A program made the position numbers and the translations under genes. A stretch of DNA of 64,000 nucleotides. It comes from Brachynemurus nebulosus (lineage: Eukaryota > Arthropoda > Insecta > Neuroptera > Myrmeleontidae). The stretch is from positions 92,517,024-92,581,023 of the forward strand of contig JAPWDM010000001.1 in assembly GCA_035578155.1 (NCBI GenBank), in the 5' to 3' direction. Each line of letters opens with the position of its first letter. Within the stretch, counting starts at the first letter, position 1. A model generated the notes under the pieces. That model did not search any database. It was not told the origin of the DNA and saw only the letters and a program-made list of their open reading frames with translations. This document shows, in pieces, positions 35,160-46,646 of the stretch.

Positions 35160-38100
35160 TATATAAATATATGTTTTTAGTTTTCCTAAAGATTGTCAGA
35201 AAAGGAAATTGTGGACGAATTTTGTTAATAAACCAGATTGGACATCTATACGAACAAGTGTATTGTGTTCTCAACATTTCACTAATGAATGTTTTGATCG
35301 AACCTCAAAGCTAAAAGTGAGATTGTGGACCCATGCTTTTCCTACAATAAAAGTCGATCGTTTGAAATATGTAAGTATTTTCTTAAATTATTTATTGATC
35401 AAAATTGTTTTTTCTATATTTAGTAATGTTGATTTATATGTATTTAATTTTTACAGGTCAGGAAATTTAATCCAATTCAACTTACATCTATTGAGTCGTC
35501 TGAAAACCAAGACGAGCCTCTATCGGGGCCATCATTCAGGGCGCAAACACCTACTCCGGATCCTTTTATAAATCCATGTATAGAAGATACCCCACGTAAA
35601 AGACAATTAAAAAGAAAAATTGTGGATTTGCAAAAAAATGATGCATTACAAAGGACGAAAATTCGAAAACTGCAGAAAACTATTTGGCGACAGAAAAAAA
35701 AAAATAAATTCCCTTAAGTCAATGGTAAGTTTGCTGAAAAGAAAAAGCTTACTGTCAACTGACCATGAAAATGTATTATTGCAACATTTTGGCTCAAACA
35801 AAGAAATAATTGATAGACTTTTTAGAAAAACTGTCGGACAGAAAGTAAAACGAAAGTTCGAACAACAAGTGAGAGCATTTGCAGTGACCCTACATTATTT
35901 TTCGCCAAAAGCTTATAATTATGTTATGCAAACATTTCAAAATTGTTTACCTCACCCAAAAACATTGTCAAAATGGTATTCTTCTGTAGATGGAAAGCCA
36001 GGGTTTACCCAAGAAGCCATTAATTTTTTAAAAACAAAAATGGAAAATACTCAAAAAGAATTATTTTGTTCATTGGTTTTTGATGAAATTGCCATTCGGT
36101 AGCATTTAGAATATTGTAATGACAAATATTATGGATATGTGGATTATGGAAACGAGTTGCAGGGAGATTGCGAAGACATAGCAAAACAAGTTTTAGTTTT
36201 TATGATAGTGTGTATCAATGAGTCTTGGAAATTACCAATAGGTTATTTTTTTATATCCTCACTAAATACTTCACAAAAGGCAGCTTTAGTTAAACAGGCA
36301 CTATATCTTTTAAAAAATATTGGAATAGACGTAACAAACATAACTTTCGATGGAACTGCCACTAATTTTAGCATGTGCAATGAGTTAAACTATAATTTTA
36401 ATAAAAATAATATAGAATCATTTGTAATTATAGACAATCATAAATATTTTTTAATGCCAGACATATGATTAAATTAATTAGAAATTGTTTTGGGGATCTT
36501 AAAACATTTACTGATAAAAATGGGGATTTAATTGATTTCGATTATGTTATTAAACTTAATGAGTTGCAAGAAAAAGAAGGACTTTATTTAGGAAATAAAT
36601 TGAGAAAAAAACACAGAACAGACAGAAAATGAAGGTTAAATTAGCCACTCAATTATTAAGTAAATCTGTGACTGATTCTTTAATTTTTTGTAAAGAAATT
36701 TTAAAATTAGATGATTTCCAAGGCTGCGGCCCCACTGCTAACTTTATATTATTTATGAATAATGCTTTTGACATTATGAATTCCCACAAAATAAGTAATT
36801 TTGATTATAAACAAGCAGTTTATCCCAGCAATATTGATAATATAAAAATATTTTGGGGGGAATTCAAAGATTATATTTTAAATTTAAAACTTTCTGGTTG
36901 TCCAATTTTAGACTGTAAAAGGAAAGCTGGATTTACTGGAATACTTATGGGTATGTGTTCAATTATTGGTATTTATGAGGAATACATTAATAATAAAAAC
37001 TAAAATTTTTACCCACATACAAATTGAATCAAGATGACATAGAATTATTTTTTGGTTCTATAAGAGCACATGGTGGTTATAATAATAACCCTACATGTAG
37101 GCAGTTTACGCCTGGATTTAAAAAAATATTAATTCATGCCTAAATAAGAGAAGGGGGTGCAGGAATTGTGTTCCCCTAGAAGAAATTAATATTTTAAATA
37201 TTGGTTCTGAAAAAAAATCTGCAATAAATGTAATAAATGAGTCTATTGCAAATAGAAATGACGATAATGATAATGAGGATGACATATTACAATTTGTAGA
37301 GGAGCATAATTATGCCTTTCAGGTAGATTCTCTATCATCATATAGTTTGCAAGTACTTACATATATAGCGGGTTTTGTAAGTTTTAAGTTGGGGAGAAAA
37401 TTAAAATGTGAATATTGTGTTTCCCAACTATATGGTGATTAAGAAAACTTTTTAAATTCATTGATTTATTTAAAGTCAAGGCACTGCCTAACATATCCAA
37501 GTGACGATATCATTAATATATGCATTATTGCTGAAAAAATTTTAAGACGCTTAACAGACAATTTTCAAAACATAAAAATTGATAAAAACAAAATTATAAT
37601 AAAAGTTATGAATCAATTTAAAGACAAAAAAATTTTTCCCAATATGATGCAACACGACATCACTCCATTGGAAAACCATAATATTCTTTTATTAAAAAGC
37701 GCTCTTGAAATTTTTTTAAATATTAGATTTAGTTTTATTTGTAAAAATAAGATTAGTGCAGATTGTATTAGGAATTCGTTAACAAAATTAATTATATTTA
37801 AAGGACAATAAAATTTTAATTCTGATATAATTTTTTTATTTATTTATTTTCTACACAATAATTTTTATATAGCACGCCTGTGGTAATACGGATATTGCCG
37901 TCCGCCATATTCAACAACCATCCTGATCAACCAAACTTGTGTTTATTGCTCCTTCCTTTTACTTTTAATTCAATGGTATTGCTGGTATATAACGTACATA
38001 ATATATGAGAAATATGTTTTAACGGTTTTAACTGTCATCAATGTCACTGTCCCCTCCACGTCTTAGTACTGAAGTGAATACTGATGGAATTATAAGCCAT

Positions 38101-38203
38101 TCTTCAGTACTTTCATCATTATTTCAGTATCGTCAATACACGATCAATAAAAATGTCAGTATTTTGAAATACTGACAGTATTACTGATCGTGTAAAGGCA
38201 GCC

Positions 38204-38873
38204 TTTAACTTTAAAGGCACTTCATTTACAAAAACTTGATAAAACTTAAGTTTCGGTTGCATATAAATAATTAATACAAATACATATCTTCAGTTACACA
38301 GCCAAAAACACATTTTATAGCGGATTTTCTCGGTATTGTGAAAAGATTTAAATTGAAAATATTGAAAACTGTTATTTTAACTGAAACAATTTTTATTAAA
38401 ACGCCAACTATTGCTATTGCTTTAAAATAATTCATTTTATTTATGTACCTGGACCAACAGAGGGCATTATCATCGATACATTTTTTTTTTTTTTTTTTTT
38501 TAAGTCAAATTAACACTTTTTAATTGTTCATTCACTCATAACTTTATAACAATAATTATATTAAAAATATTTAGGACCGGTATTATTAACGATAGAATAA
38601 ATTTATCTCTGGAATAAATCAGTTTATTCTATAGATTTGAGTATTATAAAAGAAAGATAAATTTATCTGGTAGTTAAATTTCTGGTATAAAATTATCTAT
38701 AGAAAATCAAGCGGATAAATTTTATCTGAGAGATTAATATTCAATAATTGATAAGTATTACATCTGTTTTTTGCTTTCATTAATATTGTAGGAATATTCT
38801 ACAATAGTTATATATTAAGTTTTGCTTTTTAAATTCTGTTATTTTTTCTACGCAGAAATTTATTTGGCGGTAA
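38204..38873. other. No gene seen; poly-T run
   Basis: Contains about 24 T in a row near 38480-38502, and a stretch at 38570-38750 with repeated AGATAAATTTATCT-like palindromic words (TAAATTTATCT at 38600, 38655 and others), which may be a decayed MITE. Confidence 0.4.
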
Positions 38874-39565
38874 TGGCCAAAAATTAATTTTTTAATTATT
38901 TTTTTTGCTAAATCGTTTGTTTGTCGTTTGTTCGATATTGTTCGACCAAATTTATTATTTGTTCGTTGTTCATTATTTCATAAAAAATTTAAAAAAATGG
39001 ACCTGAAGTTGGCTCCTAATGTAATAGTTTTTCGGTCTTTTTGTTTTTTATTCGATCAATTTTGATTAGTTATTGTTTGTTCGATCAAAAAAATCGTTTG
39101 TTCGATCTTATTTACATTGATATTTAATTTTTTCATGACCATAACCACTACGCGCATGCGCCAATTTATCGTGATTCACGCGGTCTATTTAAACAACACA
39201 ATAATAACAACAATAATAACAAGGTTTAATCTTTAAATGATTAAGACGAGTTAACTCGTCCTGCAATATAGCGGCTCAAGTGCCATTTTCACAGGTACAA
39301 GTGCCGCCATTAAAATAAAAGGTTTAATCATATAGAAAATTTTTTTGTTTAAAAATGTCAGACCGTTTACTGTCAGTGACAAGTACAATAGATAAGATTA
39401 CAAAAAAGTAGAAATTTAGACCCCAACGTTAAAAAAGTGAACCCTAGGAATTTACAAAATATAAACTGTACTAAACTGTTGGTAAAATTGAACATTACTT
39501 AGAATTATATCGTATTTCGAAAAATCTGTCATAGATGGAAGGCACTTGTACCAGTGAATATATAC

Positions 39566-39768
39566 TGTGGTGTTTGTTATGCAGTTGGCTGCATTGTCAC
39601 CGAGTACATTAATATTTAGTGACTTTTATTATTGTTGGGTGGTAGTTACTGATCCCGCGGATTATTATGTTATGTTACGTTAAAACGCGTGTATGGCGTG
39701 TATTATGTTTTGTGAAGAATAAAGTATTAATTTCAATATTAAAGTATTAGTTTTTCAAAGAAATACCA
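39566..39768 (+). repeat. 5' LTR, 203 bp
   Basis: Begins TGTGGTGTTTGTTATGC and ends AAATACCA. It differs from the 3' LTR by one visible base (GGATTATTATG versus GGATAATTATG), so insertion was recent. Contains the polyadenylation-like AATAAAG in its last third. Confidence 0.95.
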
Positions 39769-39773
39769 TAAAT

Positions 39774-39784
39774 TGGCGACGAGG
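39774..39784 (+). promoter_or_regulatory. Primer-binding site
   Basis: TGGCGACGAGG lies six bases after the 5' LTR. It is complementary to a tRNA 3' end reading CCTCGTCGCCA, which from memory fits insect serine tRNA (GCT). Serine tRNA priming occurs in Mag-like Ty3/gypsy elements. Confidence 0.65.
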
Positions 39785-39864
39785 TCAATCGTTATGCTGT
39801 CTAGCATTCAGTGAAACAACATTTTCGTGTTATTTGTATTTATTATCATCAATTGTGTTCCGAA

Positions 39865-42800
39865 ATGAATTCGTCTGTTAAGTCACCAATTGGTCCATTT
39901 CCGGTTTCCAAGGCGTCGCCCGAAAATTGGAAAAGATGGTTACAAGTCTTAGAATTTTATTTTGTCGCTGAAAAGATTACAGATGCCAATGTAAAACAGG
40001 CCAAACTTCTTCTCTATGGTGGTTCGGAAATACAATCGTTATATTTTTCACTGCCTGTTGTTACTGAACTGCCCGTCGGATCCGATACCTATTCGTATAC
40101 AGTTGAACAGTTGGAATCAAAAATCAGTCTAAAGAGCAGTAAAGGTTATGAACGTCTTGTTTTCAATTCGATCAAACAGCTCGAAGGCGAAAGTTTTCGA
40201 TCATTTCTCACTCGCCTCCGAACTCAAGCCAACAACTGCACATTTCCACTTACAATGGAAGAAGCCATAGCTTCCCAAGTTATCTACGGATGTCGATCGG
40301 AAGAACTTCGGAAGGAATTGTTAAAGAAAGATGTAAAGCTGGAGGAAGTTGAACGCCTCGGACTTAGTGATGAAACAGTACATCGTCAGTCTTCAAGTAT
40401 GGCATCGGGTAAACCTGAACCCATTTCAGCTGTTGCATCGTCAACAGTTAACAAGATACAGTTTCACTCAAATAAAAATCACGAAAAAAAGAAGGGGTCC
40501 GGTAAAAAGTCTTGCCAAACCAAAAATAAGTCCGCACAAGCCTATCAATGTTACGGATGTGGTCAAAAAGGTCATCAACCGCATTCTGCTGAGTGCCCTG
40601 CAAGGAATATCGAATGTTATTCGTGTGGTCGCATGTGTCATTTCTCTAAGCGTTGTAAAATGGCTTCTACCAAAAGTGAACGGTCTCGTCATTCATCTAA
40701 AACTAATCAGTACGGTTCGGATCGAAATAGTTCGTCGAGTCAGTCTTGTAATAGTTCATCAGTCAAGGCCGTGCAGTCCGAACGTGTCTTCCAAGTTCAA
40801 AGTATTGAAAAGCCCGTGCCAGAGGAAGAATACATCATGTGTCGTGTTGGTGGAGTTTCACTTTCGATGTTCATTGATTCAGGTACCTTGTACTCTATGA
40901 TGTCAGAAGAGACCTGGAAACGCCTCTGCAGGCAAGGGTTTCGCTTCATTCGTCGGACTGAAAAACCTGATGTCAAGTTCTATGATGGATCCATGAATGT
41001 CCAGTATCACGTCATTCAAGCGGTTGTCGTCGAGATCGTGTGTGGGTCTGAAAGTATAGAGTCCACAATCCTGGTGGTAAAGGAAAATCTTCAGACATTG
41101 TTAGGCCGAAAGGATGCCAAGGCCTTAAACGTTCTTCGCGTTGGTGTTACCGCATGTTCCGAACGGGTTTGTGCAGTCACGGAAGCGCCTCCATTGGGAA
41201 AATTAAAAGGGTTCCAACTTCGAATTCCAGTTGACAAGAGCGTAACTCCAGTTATTCAACCCTTCCGTCGCATCCCGTATGGTCTTCGTGAACATGTGAA
41301 AAATCAGTTGGGCAAATTGTTGCAAGCTGATATTATCGAACGTGTGGAGAAGGCGTGGTCCTGGGTCTCACCAATCGTTCCTGTGCCCAAGGGTGAAAAT
41401 GACATTCGTCTCTGTGTCGATATGCGTCGACCGAATGAAGCCATTCTAAATGAAAAACACTCTATACCAACAATTAAGGATGTTGCTCCTGTTCTCAAAG
41501 ATGCTTCAGTGTTCAGTAAAGTTGATCAAATTGAACTTTCAGAAGAGTCCCGTGAAATTACCACATTCGGTACTCACATTGGTCTTTTTCGTTACAAAAG
41601 ATTGATGTTTGGTCTCAGTTGCGCTCCAGAAATGTTCCAACGTATTATGGAGGAAGTTGCTGCTGGCCTAAAAGGAGTGTTTGTGTACCTCGATGATATT
41701 CTAGTTTTCAATTCATCAACGGAAGATCATGATGAAAACCTTCATAAACTACTCCAGAAGCTGAATGACGTTGGTCTCGCCATTAATGCTGGAAAATGTC
41801 AGTTTCGACGTCCAGAAGTTCAATTTATTGGTCATGTCATCAACAAAGGATCAGTCAAACCGTTGCTTAAGAAAGTTCAAGCCATTCGCGAATTTCGTGA
41901 TCCACAATCAGCGGAGGAACTTCGATCGTTTCTCGGCCTAGTCACATATGTTGGAAAATTTATTCCAAATCTGTCGACCGAGTTGGATTCCCTTCAGAAA
42001 GTCACCATTCGCCTGGTCGAAAGCTGATAGTAAAACGTTCGCCCGGGTCAAATCGCTTCTGTCAGAGGAAACATACCTTGGTCTATTTGATCCTGATGAT
42101 CGCACGTTCGTGATGGCGGACGCAAGTCCCGTTGGATTGGGAGCTGTACTATGTCAAGAGAAAGAGGGGACGACTCGTGTCATATGCTATGTCAGTCGTT
42201 CATTGTCAGCTGTGGAAAGAAGGTACTCTCAAACTGAAAAAGAAGCACTAGCTCTTGTATTCGCCGTAGAACGACTTCGAATGTATCTGTTGGGTCCTAC
42301 ATTCGAGTTGATCACTGCTCACAAGCCGCTCTAGATGATTTCCGGTCCTCGTTCCAAACCCTGTACTCGACCGAGTTGGATTCCCTTCAGAAAGTTGCCC
42401 GAAAGTCACCATTCGCCTGGTCGAAAGCTGATAGTAAAACGTTCGCCCTTGTCAAATCGCTTCTGTCAGAGGAAACATACCTTGGTCTATTTGATCCTGA
42501 TGATCGCACGTTCGTGATGGCTGACGCAAGTCCCGTTGGATTGGGAGCTGTACTATGTCAAGAGAAAAAGGGGAGGACTCGTGTCATATGCTATGTCAGT
42601 CGTTCATTGTCAGCTGTGGAAAGAAGGTACTCTCAAACTGAAAAAGAAGCATTAGCTCTTGTATTCGCCATAGAACGACTTCGAATGTATCTGTTGGGTC
42701 CTACATTCGAGTTGATCACTGATCACAAGCCGCTCCAGACGATTTTCGGCCCTCGTTCCAAACCCTGTGCTAGGTTGGAACGATGGCTTCTCCGTCTCCA

Positions 42801-44232
42801 AGGATTCAAGTTCGTCGTACGTCATGTTGCGGGGAAGAATAATATCGCCGATCCATTGTCACGGCTCCTGCAAATTGATGATAAACTCGCCACAGAAAAT
42901 GATGTATACGAGCGGAATCTAGTAATGTTTGTCAAAACTCTTGCTCCAGTAGTAATTTCACTGAAAGAAATCCGGGAGAAAACAGAAGAGGATTCTTTTC
43001 TTCAATCCATCAAGCAAGACCTCCTTTAAAATCGTGAGATCAAAGTAAAGCCGTTCAACATGCTGAAGGATGAACTTTACATTGTCGATGGTATTCTCGT
43101 TCGTGGCTCAAGAATTGTCATTCCGTCCACGCTCCGTTTTCGTGTCCTAGAAAATGCTCATGAAGGGCATCCCGGTATTGTCAAGATGAAAGAACGTCTT
43201 CGATCAAAAGTCTGGTGGCCTGGTATAAACCATGAAACTGAAAAGTTTGTTAGGTCGTGTGACTCTTGTTAGAAAGTAGATAAGAACATAACCGTCGAGC
43301 AGTTCTCGCGTCGTCCGATGCCCGACACACCCTGGCAAGATCTCGCCCTCGATTGTAAGACTTTGGCTGATGGGAAGAATCTGTGTGTCTTAGTTGATTA
43401 TTTCAGTCGGTACATTGAAGTTGCAGTGATGGGTGACATTACGTCCCGTTCCACAATTCTGTTCCTGCAAGAGACATTCGCTAGGCATGGTATCCCAGCT
43501 ACTCCCACAACAGACAATGGTCCACAGTTGGTGTCGTCTGAATTTGAGGAATTTCTTAAGTCATATGGAGTACATCATTATACATCAGCTCCATATTGGG
43601 CGCAAGCAAATGGACTTGTTGAGCGTCAAAATAGGTCGCTTTCAAAGATCATTAAAATTGCCAAGTTAGAAGGAAAAGATTGGCAAAAACAGTGTTTTTA
43701 ATACCTTCTAATGTACCGCTCCACGCCGCATTCTGTCACGGGTGTCAGCCCTGCAGAACTTCTCTTTGGGAGGAAGATCAAAGACAAACTGCTGGTAATT
43801 CAAGACCGCGTTGCTCTAGAAGAAGTCAGGGAAAGAGATGCTGTATGTAAAGCAAAATCCAAACTGGCTTCCAGTTCTGTGGAGAATAAAAATATTTCTG
43901 TGGATGATGAAGTTCTTCTAAAACGTCCCCCTATCAAGTCAAAATCCGATTCAAAATTTGAAGAGGATACAGGAATTGTTACGAGTGTGGATGGTCCATT
44001 AGTTACTGTGGCCACACCCACAAAAACAGTCGAGAGACACAAAAATCAGGTAGAACCCTATGTTAGAAGAAGTGTGTCTCCTGAAATGACTACTTCAGTT
44101 CACGAGCCGGTGGTCACTGCTCCTGAAACACCAGAAGTTCGTCGCTCCGGCCGTACCAGAAGTCGACCCGCCTGGATGCAAGACTATGTGGTTAACCCAA
44201 CCTCATCGGAGAAAAACTCTCAAGAGACGTAA
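39865..44232 (+). pseudogene. Ty3/gypsy Gag-Pol, interrupted
   Basis: One frame from ATG at 39865 covers Gag with two CCHC zinc knuckles (about 40546-40656), protease with a DSGT active site (about 40874) and reverse transcriptase with YLDD (about 41687). RNase H, integrase with an HHCC zinc region (43150-43269) and core (Asp near 43350 and 43516, Glu near 43620), and a basic tail to 44232 follow. Damage: reverse transcriptase lacks about six residues just after the first catalytic Asp (near 41522). An 11-base deletion shifts the frame near 42003. About 400 bases of the RT/RNase H junction are duplicated in tandem. Stops lie at 42332, 43027, 43270 and 43699. Apart from the first duplicate, all later blocks keep the original frame. 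Probably the Mag-like branch. Confidence 0.9.
41974..42770 (+). repeat. Tandem duplication inside pol, about 400 bp
   Basis: The segment starting TCGACCGAGTTGGATTCC at 41974 recurs at 42367 and runs in both copies to about CCAAACCCTGT (42355 and 42763). The first copy lacks 11 bases that the second keeps, located between two AAAGT words, a microhomology deletion. The first copy also has CAG changed to a TAG stop near 42332. Confidence 0.9.
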
Positions 44233-44240
44233 AAAGGGGT
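44231..44240 (+). promoter_or_regulatory. Polypurine tract
   Basis: AAAAAGGGGT directly precedes the 3' LTR, the standard start of plus-strand DNA synthesis. Confidence 0.75.
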
Positions 44241-44443
44241 TGTGGTGTTTGTTATGCAGTTGGCTGCATTGTCACCGAGTACATTAATATTTAGTGACTT
44301 TTATTATTGTTGGGTGGTAGTTACTGATCCCGCGGATAATTATGTTATGTTACGTTAAAACGCGTGTATGGCGTGTATTATGTTTTGTGAAGAATAAAGT
44401 ATTAATTTCAATATTAAAGTATTAGTTTTTCAAAGAAATACCA
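44241..44443 (+). repeat. 3' LTR, 203 bp
   Basis: Direct copy of 39566-39768, followed by the TATAC target duplication. Confidence 0.95.
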
Positions 44444-44522
44444 TATATACGTATCAAAGCATTTTGAGCCACCATATTGCAGGACGAGTTAACTCGTCTT
44501 AATCATTTAAATAATTAAATTA

Positions 44523-44581
44523 TTAATTAAAATTCACACAGTGTTTGAAAAATTATCAAACATTATGTGAATTTTAATTAA
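44523..44581. repeat. Hairpin, 26-bp arms
   Basis: TTAATTAAAATTCACACAGT and the continuing arm pair with the inverse ending at 44581, around an AAAATTA-like loop. Two mismatches. Could be a very small fold-back. Confidence 0.8.
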
Positions 44582-45011
44582 CATAATAGATTGTTCATAC
44601 ATGCCAAAGTAAATTGAGTGTTCAAGTATCAGCTAAGCTGGACATCAAGTGAACATATGAATATTGGTATATGTATAAATACGAACAAAAGTTCATCATA
44701 CATATAAAATGTTTCACAGGCACCGATAACATTTGAAATTAAAAAATGTTAAATTATTATTATTATTGTTGCTGTGGTTGTTATCCACAGAAACCAAATT
44801 TCTATCTCTATAGTCTATGCTAGTGAGATCACTGTGGCCAAAAAATGACGTAAAATTTGTCTAAACGCCCCTCCCCCCTCAAACGCACAACATGTTACTA
44901 CATAAATCTCGTATCTATGTACACGGATCTACGCTTGTGTGTGTGTCATACGTCACACTCAATCTCTGGTAGATTGGGCGTGCATTGTGTATGTACATAT
45001 GGTACATATCG
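44582..45011. other. No gene seen
   Basis: Mixed sequence with a GTGTGTGTG run near 44936 and a TTATTATTATTG stretch near 44755. Confidence 0.45.
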
Positions 45012-45609
45012 AACCATTACCACCGATTTATCGTAAGCGACACTTTTATCGAAACTGAGATTTTTATTGTAAGCAACATTTTAAACTGTAACGGACCAAG
45101 CAGTGTTAACGTTTTTCTCCAAAATTCGTTAATTAACGAGTTATAGCAACTGCTTAGTTTATCGCTAATACAACACATTTTAGCGTAACAGACTATAACC
45201 ATCTTTATCGTAAGGTTAATAAAATCGAGCCATTACCGCCATTTTAGCATAACCGACAAATTTAGTATCAAATTTTACAGGAGAAGGATTTAGTAAATAT
45301 TTGTATGGTGCTTGCGATATTTCTGCTGTCTTAATTTTATTACGCCTGAGCGTAATAAGGTAATAGGAATAATACGTTATTCCTATTACTTTATTAACCT
45401 TACGATAAAGATGGTTATTGTCGGTTACGCTAAAATGTGAAAATGTGTTGTATTAACGATAAACTAAGCAGTTGCTATAACTCGTTAATTAACGAGTTTT
45501 GGAGAAAAACGTTAACACTGCTTGATCCGTTATAGTTTAAAATGTCGCTTGCAATAAAAATCTCAATTTCGATAAAAGTGTCACTTACGATAAATCGGCG
45601 GTAATGGCT
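45012..45609. mobile_element. Fold-back MITE with about 210-bp arms
   Basis: 45012-45226 and 45396-45609 are inverted copies: AACCATTACC, TTTATCGTAAG, GTTAACGTTTTTCTCC, ACTCGTTAATTAACGAG and others match in order. The ends read AACCATTACC/GGTAATGGCTT, and CCATTACCGCC recurs at 38877 (inverted), 45231 and 46131 (inverted), so this terminus is a family mark. No protein. Confidence 0.75.
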
Positions 45610-46143
45610 TGAAATAATAGGAATAATACGCTCAGGCGTAATAAAATTATAGAAAAATCGCAAGCGCCATACAAATACAGCAAAGATTCTTTTTATAATA
45701 CACCCTGACCAGATAGAAATGCAATTACATATATTGCTATCTCTTTTTAAATACAAATTCAGAATATACAGGTTGATAACTATGACTTGCGATTTCGATG
45801 TGTATAGAATACAAATGTATATGATAATTGTTTGCAATACATTTTAATGCAAAATATTTAATAATCAGTTAAAAATTTATATTTTTATAAAAAATAAATG
45901 TATTTCGTATTAAAAATGCATTTCATATTTAATACATGAAACATCCTGTATACAAATTATATATTCGTAGGTACATGTTTAAATGAATAAAAAATATATA
46001 CCTTTCTTTCTTAAAAAGATTACGAAATATTTTTCTTTCTTTCTCGCACGTGTATTATAAAAAGAATCCTTGCTGTATTTAAAAAATCCTTCTCCTGTAA
46101 AATTTGATATTTGTCGGTTACCCTAAAATGGCGGTAATGGCTC
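45227..46143. repeat. Second inverted pair interlocking with the MITE
   Basis: GAGCCATTACCGCCATTTTA at 45227 with the following 70 bases pairs with 46081-46143. This pair overlaps the one at 45012-45609, which simple nesting cannot produce, so rearrangement between related MITEs is likely. The centre contains GCGTAATAAGGTAATAGG palindromic wording. Confidence 0.65.
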
Positions 46144-46646
46144 GATATAATATGTACGAACAGTTCGATCATTGTTGGCAAGTGTTTGATAACAATGACA
46201 AACAATCAATGTTCGCACCGCTACAGCTGGTGCACGACTAGTCACCTTAAGCGGTATCTGACCCAGTTTGACCTGCTACTGTCCACAGATTTTTATATGT
46301 ACGCTTAGCACTGGTTGTTATCATTGTGTTGTTTAAGTAGACCGCGTGAATCGCGATAAATTGGCGCATGCGCGTAGTGATTATGGTCATGAAAAAATTA
46401 AATATCAATGTAAATAAGATCGAACATTTTTTTGATCGAACAAACAATAACTGATCAAAATTGATCGAATAAAAAACAAAAAGACCGAAAAACTATTACA
46501 TTAGGAGCCAACTTCAGGTCCATTTTTTCTTTATTTTTTGTGAAAAAATGAACAACGAACAAATAATAAATTTGGTCGAACAATAACGAACAAACGATTT
46601 AGCAAAAAAAAAAAAAAAATAATTAAAAAATTAATTTTCCGCCACT

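Larger units (their letters stand above)
32817..37811 (+). pseudogene. P-element transposase (THAP9-like), spliced and broken
   Basis: Exon 1 (32817-32887) encodes MVSCAACGC with the first zinc ligands of a THAP domain and ends at AG|GTAAGT. After a 2.3-kb intron, exon 2 (35181-35370) gives FPKDCQKRKLW, VLCSQHF and the HAFPTI box, completing C-x-x-C ... C-x-x-H. Exon 3 starts at 35457 in phase and is lysine-rich and coiled. Later blocks follow the P-transposase order: CLPHPKTLSKWY, LVFDEIAIR, NITFDGTATNFSMCNEL, HMIKLIRNCFGDLKTF, KMKVKLATQLLS, FFGSIRAHGGYNNNPTCRQF. Damage includes an indel in an A-run near 35695, a TAG at 36100, shifts near 36465 and 37005, and stops near 37141 and 37440. The intron carries a piggyBac-like MITE and a Tc1 element. 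Confidence 0.88.
31642..38203 (+). mobile_element. P element, about 6.6 kb including nested insertions
   Basis: Ends GGCTGCCTTTACACGATCAG (31642) and the exact inverse ending at 38203. The inverted repeat is 37 bases. A subterminal inverted pair (ATTGAATTAAAAGTAAAAGG near 32113 and its inverse near 37960) resembles the internal inverted repeats of P elements. The gene inside is a THAP-domain P transposase. No 8-bp target duplication is seen, so the true ends may differ by a few bases or the site has diverged. It took up at least three later elements. Confidence 0.85.
39566..44443 (+). mobile_element. Ty3/gypsy LTR retrotransposon, 4,878 bp
   Basis: Two LTRs (39566-39768 and 44241-44443), nearly identical, start TG and end CA, and are flanked by the 5-bp duplication TATAC (39561-39565 and 44444-44448). 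A primer-binding site and a polypurine tract stand at the proper places. Gag, protease, reverse transcriptase, RNase H and integrase follow in Ty3/gypsy order. No envelope gene is present. The coding region is broken in several places, although the LTRs are nearly identical. Confidence 0.95.
39235..44508. mobile_element. MITE split by the gypsy retrotransposon
   Basis: Ends AAATGATTAAGACGAGTTAA (39235) and the inverse ending at 44508. The match extends through GTTAACTCGTC, CTGCAATAT and GGCTCAA. Without the retrotransposon and its duplication it is about 390 bases. The palindrome GACGAGTTAACTCGTC stands near each end. Confidence 0.8.
38874..46646. mobile_element. Outer inverted-repeat element containing a nest of insertions
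   Basis: About 350 bases at 38874-39225 are an inverted copy of 46313-46646. Shared words include TTGGTCGAACAATA-type sequence, GGACCTGAAGTTGGCTCC, ATTGATCGAATAAAAAAC and CGCATGCGCCAATTTATCG. Within it are the MITE 39235-44508, the gypsy element and interlocking repeats at 45012-46143. It encodes no gene of its own. Terminal bases and target duplication are not resolved. Confidence 0.7.

Noticed and set aside
35209..35571. 120-codon open frame treated as a separate gene
   Set aside because: It is exon 2 of the P transposase read through its 3' intron into exon 3 in a wrong frame.
40349..40900. 183-codon plus-strand frame and 74-80-codon minus-strand frames within 40468-44042
   Set aside because: Shadows of the gypsy Gag-Pol frame, which has clear protein motifs in another frame.
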